The notes beneath the pieces were generated by a model. That model saw nothing but the letters and a program-made list of their open reading frames with translations. It did no database searches and had not been told where the DNA came from. DNA of 64,000 nt from the NCBI GenBank assembly GCA_003024175.1, contig MDYQ01000439.1, forward strand, positions 35,900-99,899, given 5' to 3'. The translations under genes and the position numbers were made by a program. This DNA is from Planoprotostelium fungivorum (lineage: Eukaryota > Evosea > Variosea > Cavosteliida > Cavosteliaceae). Below, in pieces: positions 48,501 through 59,865 of this stretch (position 1 is the stretch's first letter; the number at the start of each line of letters is the position of its first letter).

Positions 48501-51500
48501 TGTGTCGACCTACCACTGAGAGTAAACACTGATCCTGTCGATGTCGCCGTGTTGTTTGTAGCTGTGATAGAGACCGCGCTCAGGGTGAAGACAGAAGCCG
48601 GAGTGAGATAGTAAGCCCCATACATTCCCTATTCTACGTCATCATCTCTTCATCATCGCTCGTTAGTTAATGTGATGGTGTAACTCACAGAGTTGGATGT
48701 CACTTGATCGCTGTCCACTGTCAGAGATACTGATCCCATCAATTCGATCGTTCCTCCTGATGCTGCATCGTTGTACGACATCTCGTTGTCTGTACTCGTC
48801 ATCTGTGTGATGGTGGAATCACCGTCAGAGTAGACGGCTGAGCCTTTGGGAGATGAGTTTGCCTCAAAAATATTATCTCTCATGACTACGCTCGTCTGTT
48901 TCCTTCGTTAAATATCCTCACCACATCAGATAGCGTATCGATGTGATGTCGATTTACGATTTACATCGATGATGTGTGTATCACATCACGGTCTCATCAT
49001 GCTATGTGAAATGATGCAAATCGATTGGATATTCACCGTATTCGAGCGCGTCAGCCTCAAGCAGCCACCGGAAGACAGAGCTGTGTTATTCTTGCACTTG
49101 TTCTTCTCTATCGTCACGCTGCGAAATCCTGATAGATGCATGGCTCCTCCGGATATCGTCACGTTGTTATTGTAAAATACGTTCCCTAATCTCGGTCATT
49201 CGGCCGTGATGAATGGGTAAAGAATGAGCGGATGATCACCGTGTAGAGTGATGTTGCCGCCGGATGTGGACACAAACTGGACGGCTCCTCCGTACGATGC
49301 AGACGATGTGGTGAATGATGTGTTTGTTATCGTCACGTTATTGATGATTCCTTTCTACTTTGTGTCAAACACCTTCGTAGCAGTAGCTCGGATTATGATG
49401 ATCAGGTATACAAATGATGTCATATATTACGGTAGACTTTCATCATCTCACCTGATAGATAGCTCCTCCATATCCCAGCGCCGTATTATCTACAAACGTG
49501 CTGTTATAGATACCTGTTCCTCTTCTCAGTCTTCACCTTCACACCATCATCTCACTCATACTCGCTGTCTCTCCCGTAACTTTCACTGCACTTCCGTCCG
49601 TGTGTCCACTGATGATCACTCCATTCAGCGTCATGTTTCTCACTCTCCATGAAGAGAAGATGGCCAATCCTTCCACTCCCTTGTTGCCCGACATCTCACA
49701 TCTCGTCAGCGTCATCTCTTGTATCTGTCTCTCTCGTCGGTCATTCCTCTCCTCTCTCCCACTCACGACTCCCGTATTCGCTATCGCAGCTCCTGACGTG
49801 GCCGTGTTGTTGACAAATTGAACGTCCGTCATGCTGACGTTCGGTGGTGGTCCATATCTCGACGTCGAGTTCTGCAAGTTGACGAGCATCGCTCCACCAG
49901 AGAAGGTGCCCGTGTTGTTGTAGAAGGTGACATTATTCATCTCTACACTTCCACCTCCGTGATTGAGATACATACCGCCGCCTGCGAAGGGAGAGAAATT
50001 TCCGCGAAATGTCACGTTCTTCAGAACGAGAGATCGCACGAGATTGATCGTCTGGTAGGTGTAGAAGGCACCACCCATCACCGTGGCCAGATTGTTCTCC
50101 ATCAGTGAATCTACAACCAGTCACGTCCACTCGTTTACCATCTTGACGCGTCACCTCTGACGGACAAGGTGCCGCCCAACAATGCGATGCAGCCACCGTA
50201 AAATAAGGCGATGTTTCCTCTGCACGTTAAGCCTTGAACTTCTACGGTATTCTGTGCGGAATTGAGGATGTAGAGGACGGAGCCCGAGTTTGCCTGATTG
50301 CTGAAACCACTGATGTTGACCATGGTCGCATTCGCTGGATTGAGTCATCTTCTGCGACGATGAGGTGGATTCTCACTGTTGTAGAGGTAGATGCCGTACG
50401 ATAGATCACCCAGGCCGAGATTTCGGTAGTAATAGTCTCGATACACCGTCGCCACCATGTTATACATAACAGCCACTGTAGAGGTGAATGTCTGTATTGA
50501 ACGATCGTTATGATAGATGATCATCCATATGTTTCGATAAAATAATCGTGTTCTATAATGAAGAGATGTATCGATTGGGTTTCATGTCCCACCTCCGGCC
50601 AGAGTACCAGAATTGGAGAGGAAAAAGTTGTCACTGAGGGCAGCATTTCCTCCGTACATGTACAACGGTGTATCTTGACATCGACTGAACGTGTTGTTGA
50701 TCATGGTCGTCTGACAGTTGTAGATGTTCAAAACAAATCCCCGAATCTTTCCTCTCGATTCTAATTCGTTTCAGCCGAGAAAAAATAGAAAATGTATTTG
50801 ATTTAAATGTGAGGAATGATCTCACTTGTTATGATGTTTCCTTGGTAGAATAATCGACTGTTTGAAAATAACATGGCGGAATATAATGCGTTGCTGAAAT
50901 TAGACGTTGTGATGTTGGCCATCACATTGTAGAAAGAGAAGCCAGATATAGTGCAGCCCGTGAAATCGAAATTACTCCCCGTAATATTCACGGAAGACAT
51001 CACGTTCGTTGGAAAGAAACATCCATCTACATCAGAAGGTTGAGGCTGATGATATGAATCCAATTCCACATACAAATATCTCTCACCATGATCAACGCGA
51101 GAGAAGAAGAAGAGATGAAGAGCTGACTGACGTTACCTCCGATCTGAATCTTTCCCGCCTAAATGTCACGTCAGTATGATCCTCCGTCGTTATTCGAGTC
51201 ACTCGTAAGATGGTTGAATTGTAGAGTGAAACGATTCCGACGCTGCCTGATGCAGAGAATAAGGGTACGATGATTCCATAGGGTGCGGCCTGCTTGAATT
51301 GACAGCCGATGAAATTTACGGATGAAGCGTTATCCGTCGTGAAGAGGGGAACGGTGAGAGAGAGTGACCTCCAGTTTAGATTGTACATTGTCACGCTGCC
51401 TCCTCCTTCTATCACGAAGGCACAGTCTGTCTCTGTCAATTGTCGTGATAGACGTACAGGTCTTCACCGGTCATATTGGTCATCGAGTTGAGTGGACCGC

Positions 51501-52909
51501 GTAAGGTGAGGTCGTTGTAGTAGATGGACGATGTATTCTGACAGACGATGTTGCTGGGTGGTAATTGTATGTCGAGAGAGGATGTACTCTTGGCCGTGAT
51601 GTATTTCAGCGCTGTCTCTCATTCAGTTGTGCTTTTCCTTCCTCGTCGTGAATATCTAGTTCTATGTGAAATATGCATTTTTTTCAGATTTTATCTCTTC
51701 TCACCTCTCGTGATGTTGCTCACTCCACTGATGTCTATTTGACCTATCCCTCTGTCATCCTACATCATCATCTATGCTCATGTGCACATCGAGCGTTGGA
51801 TGATGAGAATGAGATCAGATGATCTCACCGTTGTTCATCATGTACATGTCGAATGATGCGATCGTCTCGTTCGTCTGTGCTGACACCACCTGCACTCCCA
51901 CCACTCCGCTCGTGCTCGTCACAAAGCACATCGCTGTCACTCTGTACGCCCCATCGTACGTGTAATCGCTGCAGGTCGTGTTTGCTGCAGAGATGGACAC
52001 GTTGCCTTGGTACATCTTGATGCCATAGGCAGACACGTCGATCAGCTGGGGTGAACTGACTGTTCTCATTCAGTCTCATGTTCGATCATGAAGGATGAAC
52101 TTCTTCGTATTTATCCCATAGTGCATCGACATTTATCTTATGAGCGTGGTATATTCCGTTTATTGCCTCTCACTCAGCGATGGAATTGTAGATCGTGGAG
52201 GATAGATGATGTAGATCATGAGAGATGTGAATCGATGTTTCTTGAATCGAATATGATCTCATATCTTCTTCATTCTCTCACCATCGTAGATCTGCTGAGC
52301 TATACTCTGACATTTCGTCGTCAATCTCAGCGTCACTTGCCCATTCGTCACGTTCTCTACCCTCAGACTCGGCTCCGCCTTCACATCGCAGCTCACCACC
52401 ACGTCTGTCCGTATCGTCACTGCATCAGCTCCGGACGCCGGCTTCCATTGCAAGTCTAACTTGTAATGGACCAACCCATTCTCTCTCGTCAGAGTTGCAG
52501 CACTTGCGTTCGACGAGAATGTGAGGCCGTTCTGCACGAGGCACATAGTTGAGCCGCCGTGCAGTGCACAATCATCCGTGATGGCCTGTGGATAGACGAG
52601 AGGTCTGATCAATTTCAACGATGTGCCTCTCATGTGGTTCACATCACCCGCAGGGGGACCAATATACCTTGATGTTGCCTCTAGCAATGGCGAGATAATT
52701 TCCACTGGATGGAGTCAGTCACGTGCATCATCATCAATCTTCTCTCACTTGTTCTCTCCTAAACTTCTGGGCCATCCGAGATCGACGTATCCCAAATCAT
52801 CCGAAAAGATGCAATTGCCAGTTGTCGTCTGTGATGTTGAAGGTGTGAAGAAGAAGAGGCATGTATAGAGGGTATACAATAGAAGGCGATGGGCGTGTTG
52901 CCCACGCAT
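45592..52909 (-). CDS. Receptor tyrosine kinase B with beta-helix ectodomain (paralogue of A)
   Basis: The start ATG at 52909 ([20 protein letters not shown]) gives a signal peptide. [14 protein letters not shown] then aligns with kinase A. The ectodomain again consists of GGA..N(N)TA beta-helix rungs over about 4.5 kb. The TM helix is [20 protein letters not shown] (about 47325-47400), followed by the same [13 protein letters not shown] juxtamembrane block. The kinase carries [32 protein letters not shown] (about 46490-46530) and DFGMSRVD-like sequence, and ends with the [20 protein letters not shown] block. A last intron (from about 45800) leads to a tail [20 protein letters not shown] ending at 45592. 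This tail is absent from A and contains tyrosines in YDV/YAH contexts that could be phosphorylated. An extra ~100-nt intronic insertion relative to A lies at about 46680-46800. Confidence 0.84.
46274..46320. repeat. AT-rich inverted repeat in a kinase B intron
   Basis: The 8-mer ttgaatag (46274-46281) is mirrored by ctattcaa (46298-46305) and repeated directly at 46313-46320. This gives a short stem inside sequence absent from the matching place in kinase A. Confidence 0.55.
49568..49995. repeat. Block nearly identical to 20229-20655 (kinase paralogues)
   Basis: Partner of the block in kinase A. Differences are scattered single bases, and similarity drops sharply outside. Confidence 0.85.
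52273..52601. repeat. Block nearly identical to 22771-23099 (kinase paralogues)
   Basis: Partner of the N-terminal ectodomain exon of kinase A, with only a handful of base differences. Confidence 0.85.
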
Positions 52910-53414
52910 GACCCGTTGAGAAAAGAATATCGGGCGAACTCTCGGATCCATTTGTCAAAAGGCCTTTTGATGGGTTCAAAAATTTTTGTGATAGATGCAC
53001 GCCGTATCTTGGATACAGCTACACTTGTACGCCAAACGTGCACCTCTAAAGAGTGCGGTTGTACTTCGATTGAAGTCAACTCTTTGTGTGTAGTCGAAGC
53101 TTTGTCCATTTGCGACGGGATGAAGTTTATAAATATGGAGACAAAGGAGAGATAGAGCGATACACGAGAGGGTTTGTGAGTGAAGGGCACATGGTGATCG
53201 TAAACAAAATGAAAGGATGTCTATCCATAAACTTGGTGATAGAGCTCTCATTGGCTACGCAGAAGGGCAACCAGCAGATGAAGACAAAGCTTTGGTTCAC
53301 ATGATCATGCAATGAAAAAGACGTCGACCGAAAAGAGAGGAGAAGCACGTGATCGATGATGAACATTGGATTAAATGATCGATTATGACCATTTGCAATG
53401 ATGTGAGAGGATAT
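52910..53414. other. Upstream region of kinase B
   Basis: About 500 nt between the kinase B start and the next minus-strand gene. Short open frames on both strands lack homology. No gene is supported. Confidence 0.4.
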
Positions 53415-53636
53415 TTATATTTTACCCAGTCTGATTCTCTCTTGTCTGTCTCTCTTCTTCAATTTCTTCCACTTGTGCTTCTTCATCTTCAGAGCTCTCT
53501 TGCGGACTTTGGATGTCAGTTCCATGTTGACTCCATTCTGTCCATCGTCTCCAATGACGGTCTTCTTCTCTTGTTCAATGACGTTTGGCAATCGAGAAGG
53601 TGTGATGACAGAGGGGCAACGATTGGGGACAATCAT
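53415..53636 (-). CDS. Small mitoribosomal protein mS38-like (AURKAIP1/COX24 C-terminal motif)
   Basis: A 73-residue frame starts at the ATG at 53636 (MIVPNRCPSVITPSRLPNVI). Its C-terminal third (RALKMKKHKWKKLKKRD followed by RQERIRLGK) is the very basic KMKKHK..K.+KR.R signature of mS38, known as AURKAIP1 in animals and COX24/QRI5 in yeast, a mitochondrial small-subunit protein. Homologues usually have a longer N-terminal presequence. An upstream exon between 53640 and 53700 is possible but I could not settle its start. Confidence 0.62.
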   Translation of the reverse strand: MIVPNRCPSVITPSRLPNVIEQEKKTVIGDDGQNGVNMELTSKVRKRALKMKKHKWKKLKKRDRQERIRLGKI

Positions 53637-53990
53637 TGGGTTCAAAAATGGAAGGCGTATTCCTGCTGTGAATCAAAATCGAATCATCTAACGTGAATGT
53701 CTCCCACCCTGAGGTGCGGGGGTGACCATTTCAATTTGGGAGAATGAGCGGCAACCGGTCGGTGCCAATCTAGCCATCGGTGCCGTTCGGCTCATACCCC
53801 CCACGCTGGCGCTCCACATTTTAGAAGCGAACATGTTGGAGGTGATGTGATGTTGCAGATCAGATGTCTGTTGTAGATGATATCTTAACTATGACGTCAT
53901 TTTCCTCCCTATTGGACCAACACACGACGATCACATCGCCAGTTCGCGGAGAGTTAGCTTTCGCACATTCATACATAGAAGAATAAGAGG
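53637..53990. other. Divergent intergenic region
   Basis: About 350 nt between the mS38-like and Caprin-like starts. It includes an open stretch at 53700-53830 with no family I can recognise. No gene is claimed. Confidence 0.4.
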
Positions 53991-55786
53991 ATGGCAGACA
54001 ACTCCTCAACCAGTAACGCTCCAACATCCAATGAATACGTCTCGTTGGTCAACAAGAAACTGAGATCGTTGAGGAAGAAGGTCGAGAATGCGAACAAGTT
54101 GGAGGCGAAGAAGAAGGAGGGACGCGGGTTGACAGACGAGCAGACGAAGTTCTTGGCTACAAAGCAGCAATTGGAGAGATCTTTCGCCGAGTTAGACAAG
54201 ATCAGAGGGAAACTCGCTCAGATCGCCGAGCAGGTGGGCTGTTCAGCTGGATTCGAAATTCCATCTGATTAAGAGTATCAGGAACAGAAGAGACAATCCG
54301 CTCAACCCACCGCTGCGACCGCGCCGGTCACTGAGAAGGAACAACCGGCCGCGCCAAAGGTGAGACCTAACTCCATTCGATTCCAATCGAATCGGTATCG
54401 CGATCCTCCATTATCATCTCTACAACTCCGATCTCCATCGACTCATCTCTTCCAGGCCGAAGCACCCACTCCGGCACCTCAACCCACGATCGTTCTATCC
54501 GACGATCGTCTCGTCCGTCTCTTTGTCAATCTCATCCATTTCCACACCAATGAAGACGCCCAACTCAGCCATGACTTTTCAGAGGACGAGATCGATGCCA
54601 CCCATCGCCTCGCTCACTTCATCTCGAACAGCCAAGAAGATCACGAGAGCAGCTTCACCCTGGCCAAGAACTTCCTCACTTCATCTTCCGTCTACCACTA
54701 CGATGTGACCTACGAGAGGATCAGAGATATCGTTGGTATCGTTGGACAGAGGAAGCAAGAGAAGCTGGCACCATCTCAGCCCGAGACCGTCCAAGATGAG
54801 AAGACGGAAGAGGAGCCGCCCGTTCATGATGAAGTTGCGAAGGCGACTTCCCAACCCACGACATCGAGCCCATGGATCAACGAATTGGATGAGGAAGAAA
54901 GTGCTGCACCCGTTGTAGAAGAAGCCGCTCAGCCTGCAGCCTCGCAAGGTGAAGAAGTGAAGATTGATGAGATTCTGATGAAATTTCAGATGCGAAGGAG
55001 GAGACTCTGCAGCCGGCCGAATCGATCGGCAGCCCCTCTACCCCCACGGAGACTGAATTCCGCGAACAGACTGGCAGATCTGCGATCCAGAGCGGTCGCG
55101 GCAGGAAATTCCGCGGAAATTCCAGGGGCGGAAGAGGCAGTGGAGAATTCAGATCACGTGACGGCAGCGACTCCAAGCGTGATTCTTCTGAATTCAGAAA
55201 AGGAGAGTTCAGAGGAAGAGACAATGGAGAGTTCAGAGGCAGAGAAGGAGGAGAGTTCAGAGGAAGGAGAGAGGGTGGAAGAGACAGCGGAGAATTCAGA
55301 GGTAGAGACAGTGGAGAATTCAGGGGAAACCCTCGTAGGCCCACCGGAGAGGGCAGACCAGAGAGAACAGACAGGCCAGAGAGGTCAGACAGACCCGAGA
55401 GGACAGACAGGCCAGAGAGGTCAGACAGACCTGAGAGGTCAGACAGACCAGAGAGGACAGACAGGCCAGAGAGGACAGACAGACCCGAGAGGTCAGACAG
55501 ACCCGAGAGGTCAGACAGACCCGAGAGGTCAGATAGACCTGAAGACCGTGATGGTGGAGCTAGAAGGGGTAGACTCGGACCCAGGAGAATGGGAATCAGA
55601 GAGGAAGGACAACCTGGAGAGGGTGAGGAGACGCCTCATCATGACACGAAGCATGAGAGTGAAGGAGGAACAGGCAGCCCAAATTTCAGAGCGAGACCAG
55701 CTAGAGGAGGCAACGGTGGTGCTAATCGATCCCCCAGACCACAGAGAGAGGGACAGCCACAGACGAGTGCACCTGCTCCCGTTTAA
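53991..55786 (+). CDS. Caprin-like RNA-binding protein with RG/RPER-rich tail
   Basis: The start ATG is at 53991 (MADNSSTSNAPTSNEYVSLV). Residues ~20-85 (VNKKLRSLRKKVENANKLEA, GRGLTDEQTKFLATKQQLER, SFAELDKIRGKLAQIAEQ) match the HR1 helical region of Caprin proteins. A second helical region follows (VRLFVNLIHFHTNEDA, ESSFTLAKNFLTSS, about 54500-54700). Then come an acidic linker and, after an intron at about 54947-54990, an RG-rich tail (GRGRKFRGNSRGGRGSGEFR) and a run of (S/T)DRPER units. The true C-terminus is APAPV at 55786. A longer overlapping frame to 55823 is out of register. Caprins bind mRNA and join stress granules with G3BP. That role is inferred from the family. Confidence 0.78.
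55350..55545 (+). repeat. 18-nt coding minisatellite, (S/T)DRPER x ~11
   Basis: About eleven near-identical 18-nt units (gacagaccagagaggtca type) encode alternating TDRPER and SDRPER hexapeptides in the Caprin-like tail. They differ mainly at the Ser/Thr codon. Confidence 0.9.
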
Positions 55787-55980
55787 CAGTAGAGGACACT
55801 GTCACGTGTACTCTTCTGAATAGATTTGTTTGTTCGTCTGTGACTCATGCTCTCCATCGAGTGATGATCAACGATCGTGACATTGCAGAATCCGTATCAA
55901 TGTTGATACACCGTAACGTGGGTTGTTACATACTTCGATTCTCACCTCTTACGATTAGAGACCAAGAAAGATCAACAACA

Positions 55981-56052
55981 AGCGAAGTGGCGCAGTGGAA
56001 GCGTGTGGGGCTCATAACCCCAAGGTCGTAGGATCGAAACCTACCTTCGCTA
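55981..56052 (+). tRNA. Initiator tRNA-Met (CAT)
   Basis: A 72-nt cloverleaf reads without an intron. The acceptor stem is AGCGAAG / CTTCGCT. The anticodon arm is TGGGG-CTCATAA-CCCCA with CAT at 56013-56015. The T arm is GTAGG-ATCGAAA-CCTAC. The A1-T72 pair, the run of G-C pairs beside the anticodon loop and A54/A60 in the T loop are the hallmarks of eukaryotic initiator rather than elongator tRNA-Met. A TTTT run (56053-56056) right after it fits RNA polymerase III termination. Confidence 0.93.
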
Positions 56053-56056
56053 TTTT

Positions 56057-56366
56057 ACTCTTCTCTTTCTCCTCTCCCTGCTCGTTCACCGAAACTCTCG
56101 CAAAATCAGAATTTCTCTCCTCTCATCTACACCACCATCCTCTATCGCCAACGGAATACACTGCAGCTCTTCCCTTTGTCAGCGTACAGAAGGCTCTGAG
56201 GTTGACTGATCCTGCAGGGAAGACCCTCCGGTTTGTGGTCCTACAGGAGAAGCTGCTCGTGTGACGGAAAGGCGGAAGACACATTTCCGTCGAGATATTC
56301 CATTGGAATGACGTCGCCACACATTCTAACCCAGCACCAGAGGGCACAACACGAGAGCAGTAGAAG
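56057..56366. other. Spacer between tRNA and GST gene
   Basis: About 310 nt, pyrimidine-rich at first. No supported gene or motif is seen. Confidence 0.4.
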
Positions 56367-57178
56367 ATGATCACCTTGCACTATCTGAACGATTCACGCG
56401 CGCAGAGGATCGTATGGCTTCTGGAGGAACTGGGTGCATTGCATCGCGTCCCAATTTCATCTTAGCTAACCCGTGCAGGCATCCAATATGATGTCAAGGT
56501 CTATCAGAGACAAGCGAACCAGCAAGCTCCTCCCGAGCTGACGCAGGTGACACGAACATGGTGGCTGTCCATGTTGATAGAGTGAACAGATCCATCCTCT
56601 TGGCAAGTCGCCCGTGATCACCGACGGAAACAAAGTCATCGTAGAGTCTGGCGCCATCGTAGAATATCTCATCTCTAGATATGGACGAGACCGCCTCGCG
56701 CCTCCTCCGGGAACCGACGAATACGATCGGTGACTGATCTATACTCATTCCTCTGTCATCTGATTCGATGGACAGTTACACATTTTGGATGCATTATGCA
56801 GAGGGTTCAGCCATCACACATTTAGTCATGCTTCTCGTCTTCCAAGAGATAGAGAAACAAGCACCATTTCTGGTGAAGCCCATCGTGTGGGGACTGTGCC
56901 ACACCGTTCGATCGACATTCCTCTTCCCGGAGATCAGAAAGACATTGACCTTCATCGAGTCTCAATTGAACGAAGATGGTGGATGGCTGGTCGGCGGTCG
57001 TCTGTCGGGTGCTGACATCATGATGTCCTTTCCATTAGAGGGAGCCCAAACTGCGGGGAGACTCTCTGCAGAACATTATCCAAAGTGCATCAAGTACCTC
57101 AAGAACATCCATGCGACCGAAAGTTACCGTAGATCACTGGACAAGGCAGGTGTTCCTTACAGCTTCCTGAAAGAATAA
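56367..57178 (+). CDS. Glutathione S-transferase
   Basis: The start ATG at 56367 gives MITLHYLNDSRAQRIVWLLE, the thioredoxin-fold N-terminus with the SR.QR.xWLLEELG signature and its active-site Ser/Asn region. Short introns lead to IQYDVKVYQR, HPLGKSPVITDGNKVIVESG and AIVEYLISRYG, where P and ES bind glutathione. The C-terminal helical domain runs from DSYTFWMHYAEG to YSFLKE and includes LSGADIMMSFPLEG, the conserved N-capping box region. Total about 230 aa, normal for cytosolic GSTs. It is likely involved in detoxification. Confidence 0.92.
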
Positions 57179-57483
57179 ACCATGCACTTGTACACTCTTC
57201 TGCCCCACACATCATACACCATCGCGTCGCATGCGAATACCGATCTGGGCGTGGTATTCTATAAATATGGAGGTATCGTCACGTGTCTGAAGGTAAGCAA
57301 GTAGGAGACCTCCTTATCTCCTCGGTATTCGAAAGGTGAGACAATCCTGTGACACGCCTCTTGAACGTCGACTACTGCGACGTGCGTCGATTTGTCAATA
57401 CCGCGCAGCCCCACGAAAAGTCGCCCTCTTCTTACAATACCACGAGCGAGCAGCGGGTCGAAATCATTCTAACGCCAGCCAAC

Positions 57484-59620
57484 ATGAGAACAGGAGTGTT
57501 CCTTGCCTTGGCCGCCGTCTTTGCCGTTGCCATCGCCCAGAACTGTGGCTGCGGTGGTTCAGAGTGCTGCTCTCAATACGGATACTGTGGAACCGGAAAC
57601 GACTACTGCGGTAAGAGGAGTTACATGATCTTCTGTGACTCATTTGGGATGCAGGTACTGGATGCCAACAGAACTGCGGAGGTAATAACGGAGGTAACAA
57701 CGGAAACAACAACAATGGAAACACCCAATGGGGCTCCGTTGAGGTGAACGTAGACCGAGGAGGTTTAGATCTCCCCAACCAGCCCGTCTCCGCCTCCAGC
57801 GTCGGTGACTGTCAGTCCAAGTGCTACAACAACCAGTGAATTCACCATTGTCATACGGCATTTTCTGATGGATCGATTAGGGCTTGCCAAGCTTGGGCTT
57901 TCGACAGCTGCGGAACCAACTGCTGGTTGAAGGGTGGCCTCCCGACCCCCGGTGCCGGTAACTGCAGAACCTCTGGAACCATCAACGGACGTGGAGGTAA
58001 CAACGGAGGCAGCTGTCTCTCTCGCCGTCTCGATGTGAGGGACTTCATATCACATCCCATTCCATCATCCATTCCTATGATTTCATCTTCGAGAGAAGGT
58101 CTGACCTCGATAGGATGTCAAGAGCGGAAGAGTCCCCGTCAGAGGAGGAAACCTTGGATCTTGGTTCATCCAGGTGAACGTCATATGATCCTCCATCTTA
58201 AAATTTCTTCTCACGCCTAACAGGAAGGGTGGATGGTCGGATGGCTGTTCGACAGCAACGGATGCAGTGGCGTCAAGGTACGTGTAACACACGACCTCTA
58301 ATCGTCACACGCTCATGCATCCTGCAGAATCAGGGTACCTACAAGCTCGAGCAGTGCCTCGGTGGAAACGGACAGAACGTCATGAACAACCACTGGAACA
58401 CCTTTGTCACTGAAGATGACTTCAAGACGATGGCTAGCTACAACCTCAACGCTGTCAGGTGAGACACCTCCGCATGATGCATGCATGATGTCCATCTGTG
58501 GCTGACTCGACTGATAGACTTCCCATCGGATGGTGGCAGATTTACGACACTGTCGGTGGAGCTTCCAAGGCTCAACTGAAGCAGTACATCACTCCAACCA
58601 ACTACCTCACCGGTGCCCTCGCCTACATCGACAAGGTGAGCCCCTCCATCCATCTACAAGCGTAACGTACGTACCAGGCCTTCGACTGGGGTGAGAAATG
58701 GGGAGTTGCCATCATCTTAGACATGCACGCCGCTCCCGGTTCTCAGAACGGCCAAGATCACTCTGCCCCCTCCGACCCAGGAGTCACCAACTGGGACAAA
58801 TACCCTTCCAATCCCGTACGTACATTACGTACCCTACGTACTCACCGTACACCAGGCCCAGACCCTCGATTCCGTGGAGCTGTACGTCCAGAGGTACGCC
58901 AACCGTAAGGCCTACATGGGAATATGTCTCCTGAACGAGCCCACCGTTGACACTGGCATCCTGAAGAACTACTACCTCGCCGCTTACGATCGCATCAGAA
59001 AGTGAGTCCACAACTCTACAGTCGATTTTAATTCGTTATTCAGGTACAGCAAGGACTCCATCATCATCATCAACCCTCTCATCTCGAACCAAGACACCGA
59101 CCAACCCGAGTGGACTGGCTTCATGAACCCACCTCAGTACACGAACGTTTGGATGTCCATGCACTGGTACATGGTTTGGGTGGGTTCTCTACAACTACGG
59201 TATAAATTTACGTTTCCGCAGGGATTCGAGAGCTGGAACCAGAACGACAAGTTGAACTACATCCGCAACGATCGTAAGGGACAAGTTGCCAGCTACAACA
59301 ACAACAACCCCAAGCCTGGAATCATCGACGAGTGGTCCCTCGGAGGTAGATAGACACGCGACACCGTCTATTCTATGGAGGCTGACGCTTCTGCAGGTCT
59401 CGACCAGGTCGCCCACGACGGCATGCAGACTCAGCTTGCCTCTTTCGCAGGAGTGAGAGATCGAATCGGATGGTGTGGGAGACTGACGGGATGACAGATG
59501 AAGGGAGGCTGGACCTTCTGGGCATGGTCTAAGACTTGGGGAGGTGACGTCTGGTCTCTCCGTGCTTCTTTCGAGCAGGGATGGATCACAAAGGATCAGA
59601 CTGGAGTTCCCGGTTGCTGA
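57484..59620 (+). CDS. Secreted exo-beta-1,3-glucanase (GH5) with chitin-binding module
   Basis: The signal peptide [19 protein letters not shown] starts at 57484. A hevein-type CBM18 chitin-binding domain follows ([20 protein letters not shown] then YCG, with the C..C..CC..YG.CG pattern). After a Gly/Asn-rich linker comes a PAN-like Cys module ([29 protein letters not shown]). The GH5 catalytic domain has [38 protein letters not shown] (acid/base Glu), MSMHWY and IIDEWSLGG (nucleophile Glu). The [10 protein letters not shown] block is typical of fungal-type GH5_9 exo-1,3-glucanases. About 12 introns. It should digest yeast and fungal walls (chitin anchoring plus beta-1,3-glucan cleavage), fitting a fungus-eating amoeba. 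Confidence 0.88.
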
Positions 59621-59642
59621 TCACGAGTCTCCTCTTGTTGAC

Positions 59643-59648
59643 AATAAA
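59643..59648 (+). terminator. Polyadenylation signal of the glucanase gene
   Basis: AATAAA lies 22 nt past the TGA of the exo-beta-1,3-glucanase. Confidence 0.5.
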
Positions 59649-59865
59649 ACTGTTGAAGCGAGATGTGTCGTTCTCGTCTTGTAAAGGGATATCGAGCCAA
59701 TCAAAATACGTTCATTTGTCGATTCACGTGTAGTTTATCGTTTGGCGCGCACGGGGCAATGATTCTTCACCCCGTTTACATGATTCGATATATATTCTGG
59801 ATCACGCCATCCTGGCTGCTGACTCTGATGGGTCATCGTGTCGAGATATTCACTCTGTTCAAGCA

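Noticed and set aside
16000-53000. Bacterial origin of the Pmp-like repeats as a transferred island
   Set aside because: The genes carry typical host introns and base composition, and are fused to a eukaryotic TM and kinase. No island boundaries are seen.
53086-53304. Plus-strand 72-codon frame upstream of kinase B
   Set aside because: No ATG-supported homology. It overlaps a likely promoter region.
54360-55823. Long 487-codon open frame on the plus strand
   Set aside because: Only its first half is the real frame. After the intron at about 54947 the Caprin-like protein continues in another frame with clear RG repeats ending at 55786.
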